Source: Puccinia triticina (taxonomy: Eukaryota > Basidiomycota > Pucciniomycetes > Pucciniales > Pucciniaceae). Taken from it: a DNA stretch of 64,000 nt. Below the pieces are notes generated by a model. The model was not told where the DNA came from. It ran no database searches and saw only the letters and a list, made by a program, of their open reading frames with translations. Numbering within the stretch: the stretch's first letter is position 1; each line of letters begins with the position of its first letter. The translations under genes and the position numbers were made by a program. Location: contig NC_070563.1 in the NCBI RefSeq assembly GCF_026914185.1, positions 6,531,001 to 6,595,000 of the forward strand, read 5' to 3'. This document shows positions 12,335 through 24,575 of this stretch, in pieces.

Positions 12335-14127
12335 ATGAACCACGTAGCAGCAGCAGCCGGCGAGGGAGACGATGGCCAGGAGCACCAGAAGAACAAGAAC
12401 AAGAACAAGAACAAGAACAAGAACATCAACAATAATATCAGTAACAGCATCAACAACAACCGGATGAACAAACTCAATCCACTGGAGATCCAGCACCAGG
12501 ACCCTCGGATACTACTCAAGCACTCAGTCATCCACCCAAAACCAGCAACAGCAACAACAGCAACAGCAACAGCAACAACAACAACAGCAACATCAACGAC
12601 AACATCAAGGTCAAAGGAGAATACGAAGATCGACCTCGAAAGCTTTCCTCAGGAGACTCTGCTCAAAAACCTCGCCAGACTGTTCGATAGGATTACTAGG
12701 AGGAATGACCATCTCAACCATTCCAGAAGGAGACCGGCAACACCATCCAGCGAACTGGGACGACGCCAGGAACAGATCAGACGTCAGAGAGGACGACGAG
12801 AAGCAAGGACTGGAGACGAGCCTAACTATCACCTCAGAAGAGAAAACCTAAATGATGATGAGCACAAGCAAGAGGATGAAGACGAAACTGAAGAGGAAGA
12901 GGATGTCGAAGAAGACGAAGAGGATGAAGACGAAGCAGAAAAGGAGGAGAAAGACCAAAGACCAGACGCGCGCCCAATCCAAAGCCCAACAGTCATCCAC
13001 TTCCAAAACCTAAACAATCAGACACGTTCGCTCTACTCGGCGCTGGACGAGCCGAGCTGCTTGCCATCGACCAGCCACAGCAAGAACCAGCTGACGACGG
13101 CCTCGCTCGAGCTGCTCTCCAAGCCCAACTCGATCCTCACCTTCCACGCCAAGATCGTCCCCCAGATCTCCATCGAAGCCTATCTGCTCCGGATCCTCAA
13201 ATACTGTCCCACCTCCAACGGCGTCTTTCTCTCGACGCTCATCTATCTCGACAGGCTCTGCACTTTCTACCATCGCCACTGCAAACAACAGCAGCAGCGG
13301 CCGTCGTCAATAGTACCATCAACAACAACGCCTTCTCCTTCTTCTTCTTCCACTGCGACTGACGCCTCTGAGACGATCCCCTCGAAAAAGAAGAAGAAGA
13401 GATGGAATCTCCCCGCGACTCCGCTCGCCCCTTTCAACTTCCATTTCGTCATCGATTCCTGGAACGTTCATCGGTTCCTGATCGCCTCGATCACCGCCGC
13501 AAGCAAGCTACTAAGCGACGTCTTCTACACCAACTCGCGTTATGCCAAGGTAGGCTCTTCTTGCCTCCCCCCTTCTCCCCTGAAGTTCGTCGTTAATAAG
13601 GGGCTTTTATTTTTTTTATTTTTGTGGGACGATAGGTTGGCGGGCTGCCGTTGGAAGAGCTCGAGGAGCTGGAGATCAAGTTCCTGTTGATGAGCGACTT
13701 TCGGCTGATGATCAGTGCCTCCGAGTTCGAGGACTACACGGAAAGACTCCTAGGACCTCGGCGGAGCGGCCCGTCATCATCGTCGTGTGTATCAACGACG
13801 GAGGACGAGGAGGAGTGGGATGGGTCGAGGGGGGAGGAGTCGGTGGAGAGCGACGGGGAGCAGGAAACGGACACGGACGAACACGCACACCTCGGCCATA
13901 CGCCCGTCTTGCGCCCCCATCCGGACACCCTCATCCATTCCTCCTCCGCCGATTCCGTCTCCTCTTGTAACTCCTCCGAACGCAGCTCGTGCTCTACTAT
14001 CACCCCCAATTCGCCCCCTCCCCCTCAGCCCCCTCCGCCGACTACCACAAGCCCGAAAACCCCGCCCTGCGGCCCACTCCCGACCACGCCCAGATCGTCG
14101 TTCCCACTCCCTCCTGCGCATTCCTAA
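12335..14127 (+). CDS. PHO80/PCL-type cyclin
   Basis: Two exons (12335-13549 and 13636-14127) joined across an 86-nt GT-AG intron give 568 residues. The start is the first in-frame ATG; the frame is open farther upstream without another ATG. The N-terminus is low complexity: Lys-Asn alternation, Thr/Ala runs, then an acidic block at about 172-207. The cyclin box begins near residue 277 with IEAYLLRILKYCP and LSTLIYLDRL, is interrupted by a Gln/Ser/Lys-rich insertion (about 317-360), resumes with the segment ending SKLLSDVFYTNSRYAK, and continues in exon 2 with VGGLPLEELEELEIKFL. The tail is Ser/Asp/Pro-rich. Such cyclins bind PHO85-family kinases and link phosphate or nutrient state and cell-cycle entry to phosphorylation. 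The splice falls at the same tyrosine-ala-lys/valine-gly-gly junction that is conserved in the family, which supports it. Confidence 0.85.
12390..12430 (+). repeat. in-frame AAGAAC microsatellite in the cyclin gene
   Basis: Consecutive AAGAAC hexamers encode a Lys-Asn repeat. A second block of CAACAG/CAACA units follows at about 12545-12605. Both are multiples of three, so length change would alter the protein without breaking the frame. Confidence 0.8.
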
Positions 14128-14860
14128 CGATTTCTTTAACTTTCTCGTCCGGATCTTCTTTATTCTTCTTTTTTTTCGCGCTTGGCTTCAGTCAAACCTT
14201 GTGTATGTGTGTGTTACATTTTTGAGAGAGCGAGAAGACCCCTCTCCATGCTAATTATTTCCATCCTCATCTTCCCCTCCTGTCCACTTCTTTATCTCTC
14301 CTCTTATACTCCCTTATGTCCATCTCGTTTCTCTTAATCAAGGTTTCCTCACCCTCTCCGACATTTTCTTCATAGATTTATTTAATTGTAGTAGACATAT
14401 TCTTTGTGTTGATATATAATATAGAAACTTTCAATTTATGCTGAAGTTTTTTTAATTAGTTCTTTTTTTGGGTGGGGTAATTTGATTATTGACTTCAGAT
14501 CTGTGGCCCTGTTTGTTGTGTGATGATCAGTTTATGTTTCATGTGATTTTATGGTGAATGTGAAAACTTCCCTCCAACAAAAAGTAGGATTCCCCCATGA
14601 ATATGCTGCTACATTAGCAGAAGAGGAGTTTAGTGTAGCGGCCCACTGTTGACAAGATGCAGCAGATGCTGGTGGTTCTCTTTAGCGCCAGGTCCAGGGT
14701 GGATGTCTGTAAGCCACATGGGGTAGGATAAAATGAACATTAAAAAGTGATGTAAAAGCAAAGGTGTGCCTGAATGTAGCCTAAACAATGTTAAATGAAT
14801 TGGTTGCCAATTTGCAAAACAGACTAAAAAAATTATGCAAAAAAGTTGGTGAACATGTAA

Positions 14861-15041
14861 AGGTGTTCAAAGTTGAAATCATAAAATTTTCAACACATAA
14901 AATCATAAAATCATAAAATTTTCAAATGATGATTTTATATGTACCATTTTAGAAATGGTGCTCTAATTTGAGTGTTTGGGTGGTACATATTTTTTTCAGC
15001 TTGGATTTTATGATTTTATGCAAGTCAACTTTGAACACCCT
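14861..15041. mobile_element. MITE, copy 2 of the 182-bp family
   Basis: Its ends AGGTGTTCAAAGTTGA and TCAACTTTGAACACCCT match those of 11208-11389, and the interior aligns in inverted orientation. It lies between the cyclin gene and the repeat-rich region that follows. Confidence 0.8.
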
Positions 15042-15089
15042 AATTGGATGAGCCTTACATACCTAAAGACTAACTACCTTTTCAGAGCC

Positions 15090-16890
15090 AAGCAAGCACG
15101 CGCCGGAATTTCTTGATGGCATGCTGGCAAGACATCAAGGGAGGAGGAATCTTACCCTGCGAGCTGCTTACTGGGGAAGGGGATTGCCAAGAAGGAAGCC
15201 TGCCCAGGAACCGGGTACACTGATTTTTTCACTGCTCGCAGGAATCTTGCCCAGAGTTTGGAAGAAGCCTCAAGTATGAGTATGTACATTTACCCACACA
15301 CCGCAGATGATTTCCCTGGCAATTACATTGTAGTTCAACGGCGAAGAGGTACGAGATGCTTTGGCGAGCAGGTACAAGGTGCTCGCCCAAAGAGATTCTA
15401 TCCCCGCCAGCAGGGTAGAGAGAACCACTTGGTTGGGTATCCTCATTGGCAAGAACATAAAATTAGACCACTGTGGAGGAGGCCTCTCTCAGAAGCGGAC
15501 ATGCTTTTTGACTCTTCCTTGGAATCATCCCCGGCAAGCGCCAAAAGCCCCAAGAATGTCTCCACTTGCCCGGAGAATTCCTCCAGCGCAGACACCTTGC
15601 ACCTGCTTGCCGAGAAATCTTCCTCTTCAAGCAAGGTTGTAAGTTATCCTGGGGGAACTGAAAGAAGATTCATCCCTACTAAGTATGTACATAGGCGTAC
15701 CCGTTTGGAAAGCCCCCCAGCAAGCGTGTGCATGTACCTGCTTGCCCGGGATGATTCCTGGACTTTGGCATGCAGGTGCCAGGTTGTACGTACTTACATT
15801 AATTCTACTACGTACACATTTTTTTTCCAGTCCGATAACCATGGGGATCTCCCAAAAGGAGAATTGTTTAGGCTGGATTCATCCCCCCGCTATAGGAGTG
15901 GAAAGTAAGTTCCTAAGAATAATTATGAAAGAAAACAAATGAAAAAAATGAAAAGTGTGAAAATTATCCAATTTAGTGCAAATTTCTCAGAATCTTTATT
16001 ATTGTTCAAACCAAAGGGAGAAAATTAGAAAACACAGTAACTGTATTGCATGTGACAGGAAAAAAAACCAAATACTAATTTTTTGGTTGAACAGGGTATC
16101 CTATGGAGGCCCTGACACGCCATTCTGGCTACAAAAAAATCAAAAAATGAAAATTGCTTTTTGAATGAATCCAAGCGCCAGAGTTGCCATACAAGTACCA
16201 AAACTTCCTGCAATCTTCCAATGCCCCCACTTACAATTGTTTCAGGAGCATATTGGGATTCTGCATGTGGAAGGGTCCACACATCAACACATAACCTATC
16301 CCACATATACAGCAATAGCGAAAAAGCTTGCGGGTGGGCAAGGCTGAAAATCCGACAGACAAAATTTTTTGCTTCAGCCCCGGCCCCTGTATTGTTCCAA
16401 ATCTTCTCATCTTCCAGCCCCTTTGCACTCGACCATATCCCATATCGCCTCCCACCTCCATAATCTCTTACATCATCACACAACCCTCTTCTATGAGCAC
16501 ATGCAACCATTGATCCACAAGTTCCAGCACCTTTACTTGCCACGGGATCTTGATGCGCACAGGAATTTTAACCATCCTGACGTCGCAACCCTTTGATGTG
16601 CGCCTCTCAAAACAGCTGGAAATTATCTAGTGCATGGTGATTTCCAGGTAGATCTTTGTTGCAGCATCTCTTCCAATATTACCACGCCAAGGAGGAACTT
16701 CAGGAAGACATCATCCTTGGTGACGGTTAGGATCCTACCCGTCACTACCAGGAACGGTATGGATCGACTGGCCCCCTGCTCGCCAACCGCGGCCAAGGAG
16801 CTCTTTACTTCCTTGCCGAGAAGGAATCCTCCTCGGTGGGTAGATACAGTCAGTACCAACCGGCCTTGATTGGCGGGTAGGATACAGGTA
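15090..16890. repeat. degraded repeat region with CTTGCC/GGCAAG motifs
   Basis: Many scattered motifs such as CTGCTTGCC, CTTGCCCGG and GGCAAGC recur between 15110 and 15800. The segment 16770-16885 (around CCAACCGCGGCC and GGCGGGTAGG) resembles 37760-37880. Open frames of up to 216 codons exist but have repetitive, low-conservation character and no domain. I read this as decayed transposon or LTR sequence. Confidence 0.45.
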
Positions 16891-17077
16891 CTGTTGGCGC
16901 AGGCCAGGATGGAGGAAGAGGAGAATGACCTCACTTACGTCATAATGGGATGATGAATCGTGTTGGAATTCTGCACCCGCTCTCCGCTCTTCCCGCTCTC
17001 GCTCCCGTTCCCGCTCCCCGCTCCTTTCCATCTTCTCCTCAGTCATGAAACTCTCTTGAATTCTCGATTCCAACAAC

Positions 17078-17269
17078 ATGACACACCTCGATCCTCTAGG
17101 CTATCCCTTGAAACCGACCACCTCTATCCCCTTGAAACGGTTCGGTCTCAAACTCTCACAACCACAAGTCAGCCAAACTTCCGACAAAGATAAAAGACCG
17201 CTCGCTCTCGCATCCCTCAAATCTTTCCTCAGCAGTCTCACTCATCCTGTCAATCGACTAATCGCCTAA
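17078..17269 (+). CDS. small hypothetical protein, uncertain
   Basis: An ATG-led 63-codon frame (start MTHLDPLGYPLK, end THPVNRLIA) lies in a C/T-rich, low-repeat stretch (about 16960-17480) that resembles genic leader or coding sequence more than the transposons around it. There is no signal peptide, domain or recognisable relative. It could be the first exon of a larger gene or a chance frame in a promoter-like region. Confidence 0.25.
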   Translation: MTHLDPLGYPLKPTTSIPLKRFGLKLSQPQVSQTSDKDKRPLALASLKSFLSSLTHPVNRLIA

Positions 17270-17807
17270 CTGCTCGGCCTGCGCCTCTCGCCACCATTCT
17301 GCTCTTCAAAATTGCTATTCGACTTCGAATCTTCCCTTCCCTATTTCTCTATCTTCTGTCTCTCATATCGCTCCTCATCCAATCCAACCGACTTCGTCGC
17401 CACATCGACACTCACTCACCAAGCATCATCCTAGTTGCACCGACTCTATCACTTCAATTCATAAATTGGTTCTTTCCAATTTGGTGAGAAATATAACATC
17501 AACTTCAACCATCCTCAAGATCTCATAAGACTCCCATATTGACCTCCTTTTCTTTTCACACATAGTGTCTACTATCTTTCATTGTTTGATCTCCTTTATT
17601 TTAGCTTGTCTGTTCTGATCCCACTTAAAATATCACCTCCTCGCGGTATGCTTATCCTTCTGGTCTCATGTTTTCTGTTAACCTTTTTCATCATTTCTGA
17701 TAATGTTTTTTTTCTCAGTTCTGGTTATAGTTTCAGCAATAAATCCTGTTTTTCATCAAATCGGGAGGTGTGAAAAACCGATCGCAAAGAGATCGCGGGG
17801 CTTACAG

Positions 17808-17885
17808 CAAACTTAACACAAGTCCCTCACGCCTACGCTTGGGGGGGCCCGAAGGGCCCGCCTCCCAAAGGGAGGGACTTGCATC
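17808..17885. repeat. hairpin repeat (AAGTCCCTC...GAGGGACTT)
   Basis: A ~78-base palindromic element reading AACTTAACACAAGTCCCTC on the left and GGAGGGACTTGCATC on the right. A close relative lies at 51026-51098 and related arms occur at 34906-35535. Confidence 0.55.
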
Positions 17886-18225
17886 CAAAGTCAGCTTACG
17901 AGGGGGAGAGCTACCAGCCAAATGGCTGGGAGGTAATCTCACCCCCTCAATTCATCACTAGCACTTCAAAAAACATCCCGCCGCCGGCACCATTAGAAGC
18001 GCAATATTCCAAGCACATTTATTCCAGGTTAAAATTCCCAAATAACTTCATCCCTTTGAATAAATCATTATGTCAATAAAATGCCACTGTAAACAATCCG
18101 ACTTCTTCAAGCCCGGATATCCCAACGGATGTACCTGGTGTTATATACATAACCAAGTATCACACAGCAGAAAAAACAAATACATATTTATTTATTATCA
18201 ATTTTTCACCATTCTGACTAACAAT

Positions 18226-20706
18226 CACCAGGGGGGAAAGTGTGGCACTCCCTGGAGAGTGCCAGACCGTATGTTCCTTTGGGAAGACTGTCTGATGTCA
18301 AATGTGTGAGCATGTGGGATTTAGGCTTCAAATATGTTGACCTTATGTTCAACTCAGGCTGATCTTTGATCCACTCCATGGTGAACATGTTGGTAATTGA
18401 GTTGAGGGTACCCCCACTTGATGCCTGGTACACCCTGGTATTCTAAACTTAGTGGTGTGTTTCAGGAATCAATTTGAGACCCCCTCCACTCAATGAATGG
18501 GTTGTAAAGTCATTGAGTGGAGATTCCCTCCACTTGATGACTGTTGGACAACCATTGATTGGAGGTTGTGTCCACTCAATGACCATATCTAAATTACCAG
18601 CCACCAAGTGGAGACATCCTCCACTCAATGACTGGTTTTTAATGTCATTGAGTGGAGGGATTCTCCACTCAAGGACTGGGGTGTATACTGGCTGTTGAGT
18701 GGGGGGGTTCCTTACTTGGTGACTGGTTCTACTGGCCATTGAGTGGAGACACCCTCCACTTGATCACAGTTCACTAGGCTGGGAAAATCCCAGAGCAGTG
18801 ACCAGTACTGCATGTTGGTCATTGAGCCGGGCCTCTCCCAGCTTTAAGGACTGTATGTACTGTACTCAGCGCGGGGAAAGTCCCGGCTTGATGGACAGTA
18901 TGTACTGTCCATCCTGCTGCACTTTTCCAAGCTGAGTGGCCAGTGTAGGCTGCCTACCGCGCTCGGAAAGTCTGACTAGATGACCAGCATTTGCTGGTCA
19001 TTGGGCCAGGGCTTCTTGCTGGATGACCAGTATCTATGTACTGGTCATTGGATTTGAGCTCGGAGAGGCTGCAGATCAATGACCAGGGCATGATGCCTGT
19101 CAAGCGCGGCCTCTCTGAACTCAATGGCCAGTTTGTGTTGGCCATCCAGTCGGAGAAGCCCTGGTCCAATGACCAGCACCTATTGGTCATTGTTCTGGGC
19201 CTGTCTGAGCTTGGTGAGCAGTCTGTACTGTCCACCAACCTCGGAAAAGCCAAGCTGAATGAACAGTATTTAGTGTACTGTTCATTGAGTTGGGGCTTTC
19301 CCAGCTCAATGACCAGCAAACAAAGGTCATCAAGCCCGTGTAAACAAGCAACTCGCCAATGTCCACCCTGATGTTCGGCCAAACATGACGGTGGACATAG
19401 CGACAAAAAAAAACACGCTCCCCGGGGACACCCGGGGATACAGAGCTGATCCCTGTTGCCCCGCTGCCACCGTAGTTGACTTGTGCCCAGATTGAAACTC
19501 CTGGAACACAAGCTTTTTTGGTGATTTGCAACACATATGAACACCATTTTTGCCACTACAAAATGATGATGATTTTGATTGTTCTGGATACAGCAGGTCA
19601 AAAGAGCATCATTCTTATCTTACACCTGGTGCTAATAATTACCATGTGATAAGAGCAATCAACCCCATTTTGTGGCACAATGGCCACGGACATAATGGTA
19701 GGTGTGATGAAGGTATGCTACCTGGAGGAAAAAATCGCCCAAAACAGTCAGGCAAAAGGTGTGAAGATGATCAATCTACAAGACAAACGGTATGACCCTG
19801 CATGCTGAGATGTGTGTGGACATTTCAGAGTTGACTTTTCACCTCAGAGTTCAGACCAGCTATTGAAATCTTTCTCCTGCTGGTTCCAGGATCATCAAAA
19901 TATTGATGCATCTATTGATATCCACCAATCTGCCCCCTTCCCTCTGTGAAGCTTAATAATTTTAACCTCCAGCTGCTGCATTTTTCAGTCAGATGGAGGT
20001 CAAGTGAAGGAAAATGTATTCACATACAAAATTTGCATGGACCCAAATGAACAGCTGACCGCATGGCAAACTTTAGCCTGCATAAGTGGACCATCACTTG
20101 GTAAACATGGTTGGTGAAAAGGCCTCTTTGATTGTTCACATTTCATAATACAGGGAGGGAAGACAGGTTACAGAGGTTTTCCCAGCTTTGACACTGTGTG
20201 ATACTCAAAAAAGAGAAATTTAATTTTACATAACTTTCCTCCCAATTGATGAAGGGAACAGGCATGGCAGAAATATCCCACAAGAATTAATCTACCAGTT
20301 AGCTGAGTCTTTGCGGTTGCTATAATTTACAGCTATCTTTCATTATGTGATTTTATGTGGGTTTTGATTGAAAAAAATCAGCCCTGAAAAATCTTCCTTC
20401 TCACTTGGTCAAGGATATCTTTGAGCATCAGGATAGTTACATTCTTGGCAAAACATGTTGTGAATTGAAGCTCACATCCTGGATTTTGTTTGATATGAAC
20501 CAAACAGAAAATTTCAACTAAGATAATTCCATGTGTTGGAATTGGGTTACAGATCATCCCGCAACCACTTCACCTACAGTTACACATCTGTTGGGAAGAA
20601 AATTGAACAAAGAGTTGCGACTCACACCTAACTCACATCAGACCATTTGACTGACAGAATTACGGCCTGGCACTCTCCAGAGAGTGCCACACTTTCCCCC
20701 CTGGTG
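18226..20706. mobile_element. 2.5-kb TIR transposon, non-autonomous
   Basis: The ends are ~46-bp inverted repeats beginning CACCAGGGGGGAAAG and ending in the mirror CTTTCCCCCCTGGTG, with weaker similarity running farther inward. The 3-bp repeat AAT flanks both ends (18223-18225 and 20707-20709). A CAC start with a 3-bp duplication suggests a CACTA-like (CMC) element, but this is inference. The left half is filled with short palindromic repeats (18450-19340); the right half is unique, AT-rich and encodes no recognisable transposase. Internally the terminal repeat itself holds a small hairpin around CACTC-CCTGGAGAGTG. Confidence 0.8.
18450..19340. repeat. palindromic subterminal minisatellite
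   Basis: Variable units with paired motifs such as CTCCACTCAATGAC and GTCATTGAGTGGAG, drifting to ATGACCAG and CTGGTCATTG motifs rightward. The unit length is irregular. The resulting open frames on both strands are by-products of the repeats. Confidence 0.75.
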
Positions 20707-21124
20707 AATCATGATGAATTGATGATCAGATACTAGTATGTATTCAGCACCTGGCTGCAGCAAGTCAAAAAAACGTGAGAGGGTTTATGGTCCGATGATC
20801 CAAACAGTTCTCCACCTGTCAAGCTTTACTTTGCAAAAGGAAATAACAAGACCAACTGCAAATCGCAAGCAACCGGCTATTTTGCACCTTTTTTTCCCAA
20901 AAAGCAAGGAAAATATGCCTAAGAAGCAAGGCTGTATACAACTTTGCCAAATCAGAATTGTTCTGAAGGGCTTTTCTTTTGCTCAAATGATTCTTGAGCT
21001 TAAAAATGGTGAAAATTTCACCATTTTCTCAAATTGCTCAGGCCACGCGGGCGACTTTGGAGGTAAGCCTCTCCTACGGAGAGTCTCTTCCGGACCCCCA
21101 TTTGAGAGGCTTTGTTAAGCTTGG

Positions 21125-21255
21125 GCTTACAGGCTGTAGCTGCTAGCTGCCTCTGCTGTTGACCGGTTCCCTTTCCTCTCTCACCCGATCTTCCTATTGC
21201 TCCAATCAATTTGTTTCACCATTATCAAGCTTTTTATAGTTTTCATTCGCGCCAC
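21125..21255 (+). repeat. dispersed repeat, copy 1
   Basis: Contains TTGACCGGTT, CCTCTCTCACCC and TTTTTATAGTTTTCATT and aligns with 37945-38062. It lies directly after a hairpin-type repeat (21060-21122). The class is unknown. Confidence 0.5.
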
Positions 21256-21639
21256 CAAAGTCTAAAGATAGTCTGTTTGACCTCTCTCATTGTTGCGGTT
21301 TTTGGACTCCTGATCTCGTCATCTCAGTTTCTTAGATGCAACAGTCTGCACCAGCTGACCGATGAAATCTTTATGGGAGAGTTGGGAAATTATGGACCCA
21401 CCGGCTAATGAGGAATCCTATGTGGCACGACGGTAGGTGAATACCTGGTTGCCTCGGAGATTAAGTCTTCCTCAACCGGCGGCGGCCTCCTGAATGATGA
21501 TTCATCCTTGACCAGCAGGTGAGGAGATACTTTTTATTTGCCCCTCCCCGCCAAGATGGACTCCTCATGGTGTTGAGCGTGACAAGGGATGACAAACCTG
21601 AAGGTCACTCAAGTGAAACTTGGGAGTGAGGAAGATAAT

Positions 21640-21767
21640 GGAGGACTTCCCGTCAATCTGGGAACCCCTTCCAGACCCAGATCTGAGCCAAATTTTGCAG
21701 GGAAATTTAGCCTTTGAGACTCTGGGAGGCTCTCAGATTGCTCCCAGATTGTGACGGGAAGTCCTCC
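21640..21767. mobile_element. 128-bp MITE
   Basis: Terminal inverted repeats GGAGGACTTCCCGTCA and TGACGGGAAGTCCTCC with further pairing (CTGGGA/TCCCAG) inside. The triplet AAT is found on both sides, consistent with a 3-bp target duplication. It has no coding capacity. Confidence 0.75.
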
Positions 21768-21859
21768 AATGCTCTGATTCACTGAGAGACAGCAACCTAC
21801 ATACTGTGATTCTCATCTTGGACCACTCAAGATTTTCATTGGGCTAAAGTTATGGGTTG

Positions 21860-21915
21860 GGAGTGTATGTGTTCTAGTCAAAAGAAATTCCATGAAAACT
21901 TTCTTCTGGGCACTG
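21860..21915. repeat. terminal fragment of the Tc1/mariner MITE family
   Basis: The stretch from GTGTTCTAGTCAAAAG to TCTTCTGGGCACTGTA matches the right end of the element at 31096-31781. The matching left end is missing nearby, so it is truncated. Confidence 0.7.
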
Positions 21916-21919
21916 TACC

Positions 21920-22420
21920 AGGCCTGAGACAAGGCGGCCGGAAACTTTCAGCTGTATTCTAACTACAAGGCCTCCTCCGGCCAAAGAAGAGAACATAGTG
22001 TCACCAAAGACGTAGACAGGAGAAACTGAAGTAGTAGAACTCACGCGCAATCCTGTCAAACAGATCCTTCCCCTGGCTGAGAGGCCGAAAGAATGACCCA
22101 AGAGCTGTGACGCTCCCTGTTGCAGCAAGAATATAAATAGGGAGGCCTTTGAGCGAGTAAAGGCCTCCCCAGAATAGTCAACATCACCTTAGCATTGCCT
22201 CCCTCGCCGAAACCGTCACTTCTGACCGCGTTTTGCCAGTCAGGCCCTCACCTAGATTCTTTTGATTTGATTCCTTGCTTTAGCCTTGGACTTCTCTTGC
22301 GAGTAAGTCCGCTTTTCCTTTTCTATTGGGATTCCATCCTAGAAACCTGCCTGGGGACGTGGGATTGGGAGGATAGAAGATAAGGCTGTCAAGTGATACC
22401 TTGATTGGTTTGAGTGGCAT
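21920..22420 (+). repeat. LTR-like sequence with TATA box
   Basis: It contains GCAAGAATATAAATAGG followed by a hairpin GGAGGCC...GGCCTCC, a C-rich stretch and GCGAGTAAGTCCGC. The same order, with similar spacing, is found at 46880-47400. The layout fits a U3-TATA-R-U5 arrangement of one LTR retroelement family. Exact ends and a target duplication were not found. Confidence 0.5.
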
Positions 22421-22889
22421 AGGATGAGACGGCAACGGAATGACGCGCTTTCTGGATCTCGCTGAGTCGGCTTGTTCTGTTGAAAGTGCTGGTTGGAAGC
22501 TGACGTGCTACATATCTTCTTCAACTGGTGCTTTCAATCCGAAAAGTTTGACCGATGTTTATTGAGAATGAGTTCAAAGGATTCGCCAGAGGAAGGCGGA
22601 AATGTCAGCAAGAGTTGAGGTGGTTGATCTGAGGCGACTGAGGTTGGCGGTTATAATGCCAAGGCCAAAATTGTAAAAATCTTGATTTCACAACACAAGG
22701 CAGAAACAACAGAGCAGAAAAAAACTGCAATCATACAACCCCATGATTCTGCACAGAAAACTCAAAATTGAGTCCAAGCATTTTACAAAAGACAATATGT
22801 ACACCAAGCTGATTAACAACTACAAACATTTCATACTATTACAAGTTTTTGAGCTGATTATCTGCGCTAAATGGGCCAAAAGGCAAACA

Positions 22890-23060
22890 AGAAGAGAACA
22901 AAGTAGGGAGCAAGAGATGAGGGAGGAGCGAGTGAGCAAGGAGCAATGGAGAGAGGAGCAAGGAAGGGAGGAGGAAGGAGCAAGGGAGGGGAAAGAGGAG
23001 CAAGGGAGGTGCAATGGAGGGAGGAGCAAGGAAGAGAGGATGAGGGGATGACTTGAGACT
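22890..23060. repeat. GA-rich low-complexity tract
   Basis: Purine-rich repeats built from GGGAGGAGCAAGG-like words. Opposite-strand frames here are long only because of composition. Confidence 0.7.
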
Positions 23061-23947
23061 TGGGAAGACAAGAGCAAGCATTGAGTAAGAGGGTGAGACT
23101 CAAGAAGCAGGTGATGTCACCCCGGCTGTTCAAAGTTGCCCCGAGGACTTTATCCACAGGACCGGGCTGCCATCTTCCCGGAAAACTGATCGAGTTGAGC
23201 AGCTCCCAACAGGTCTGGAATCATGACTGATGTTATTTTGCCATGATGCCCGTCTCTAGCAAAGAGCACTACCAAGATGGATGAATTTGTGATGTCGTAC
23301 ATTCATCAATATAGCGTATATTGATCAATTTATATTGATCATTTTTTTATATTCCTCTTGATACCTTTGTCTGTGTTCCATGTCTCCTTAATACTCTTCT
23401 ATAATCTCTCTCCTTCCCCCTGTGTTGGATTCAAGCCAGAGGAATCTTTTTTTTTTTTTTGCCTGATAACATTCATAAATTCCTACAATATACACCACTC
23501 AATTCTTCATGAAAAAAAGACATTGCAAGTTTTAGGATTAATCCAGGGTGGCTGAGGGGTCTCAATTTTTTTTTATTTTTTTGTTATTTCAACAATTGAT
23601 GTTATATTCAGAAGTCTCCAAATCTACTTTTTTCAAAAAAGGAAAAACATTAAACCCCTGACCTCTCTCATGATATCATCCTGCACACATTATTAATTTG
23701 CTTGGTTAAACTTCCTGAAGATATTGCACATCAAACTTGAAGTGCTACATGCATAGAAGACCTTTTTGAAATTAGTTTACCATGGTTTAGCATATTTTTG
23801 TCAGGTTCTTTTTTTAACTACTTTTGTTATCAACCACAGATTAATGAGGAATATTTCCACATAAAATTTCATTGGACAACTGTTCTGCATATGAAACCCA
23901 GAAATATTGTGTTTGGGGTCACATCCATTATGCAGCAGCTACAATCT

Positions 23948-24476
23948 GATCAGTTGCCAAATATCACTACTTTGGTATTTTCTTGGTGTTTCTGCCACTA
24001 TATCTCATCCCAGCATGGGAATCCTTCTGCCAGATGGTTACCAAAATGTTGTCATGCCCCCAAAGTTTCATTATGTACCTTTACGGACAAAAAAAACCCC
24101 AAATGTAGCAGCTACAGTCTGATCAGTTCCCAAATATCACTACTTTGGTAGTTTCTTGGTGTTTCTGCCACTATATCTCATTGCAGCGTGGGAATTCTTC
24201 TGCCATATGGTTACCAAAATGTTTAAAAGCCCCCAAGGTTTCATTATGTGCCTTTCCTGACCACAAAACGCGCAAATGTGGCAACTACAGTCTGATCAGT
24301 TCCGAAATATGACTACTTTCGCAGTTTCTTGGTCTTTCTGCCACTATATCTCATCCCACCGTGGGAATCCTGCTGTCATAGGGTTACCAAAATGTTTGCA
24401 GGCCCCAAAAGATTCATTATGTACCTTTACTGACCACAAAACCCACAAATTTAGCAGCTACAGTCTGATCAGTTTC
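23948..24476 (+). repeat. ~174-bp tandem repeats, forward array, first part
   Basis: Units begin GATCAGTTCCCAAATATCAC and recur at 23948, 24121, 24294 and 24468. Each contains TTTCTTGGTGTTTCTGCCAC and a segment ending CTTTACTGACCACAAAA. The fourth unit is cut by the retroelement insertions and resumes at 30459. Confidence 0.85.
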
Positions 24477-24575
24477 TGTTGTAGTGTGGGGTGGACAAAC
24501 TCCACATTTGGAGTATCAGGAGACAAGAGGAGGTTGGGGAGGAGCAATGTAAAGGGAGGGTTTTTAGCCTCAACA
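24477..24575 (+). repeat. copia 5' LTR, 99 bp
   Basis: Starts TGTTGTAGTGTGG and ends TAGCCTCAACA. One T/C difference from the 3' copy. It is short for a copia LTR and no TATA box is evident. Confidence 0.95.

Noticed and set aside
13734..14254. Overlapping plus- and minus-strand frames in the cyclin tail
   Set aside because: Shadows of the GC-rich, Ser/Pro/Asp-rich coding end; the spliced cyclin frame explains the region.
15258..15908. 216-codon frame
   Set aside because: Made of recurring CTTGCC/GGCAAG motifs, with no domain and no codon-level conservation between repeats.
16025..16543. 172-codon minus-strand frame and opposing plus frames
   Set aside because: Both strands are open over similar spans, with no domain; a decayed element is more likely.
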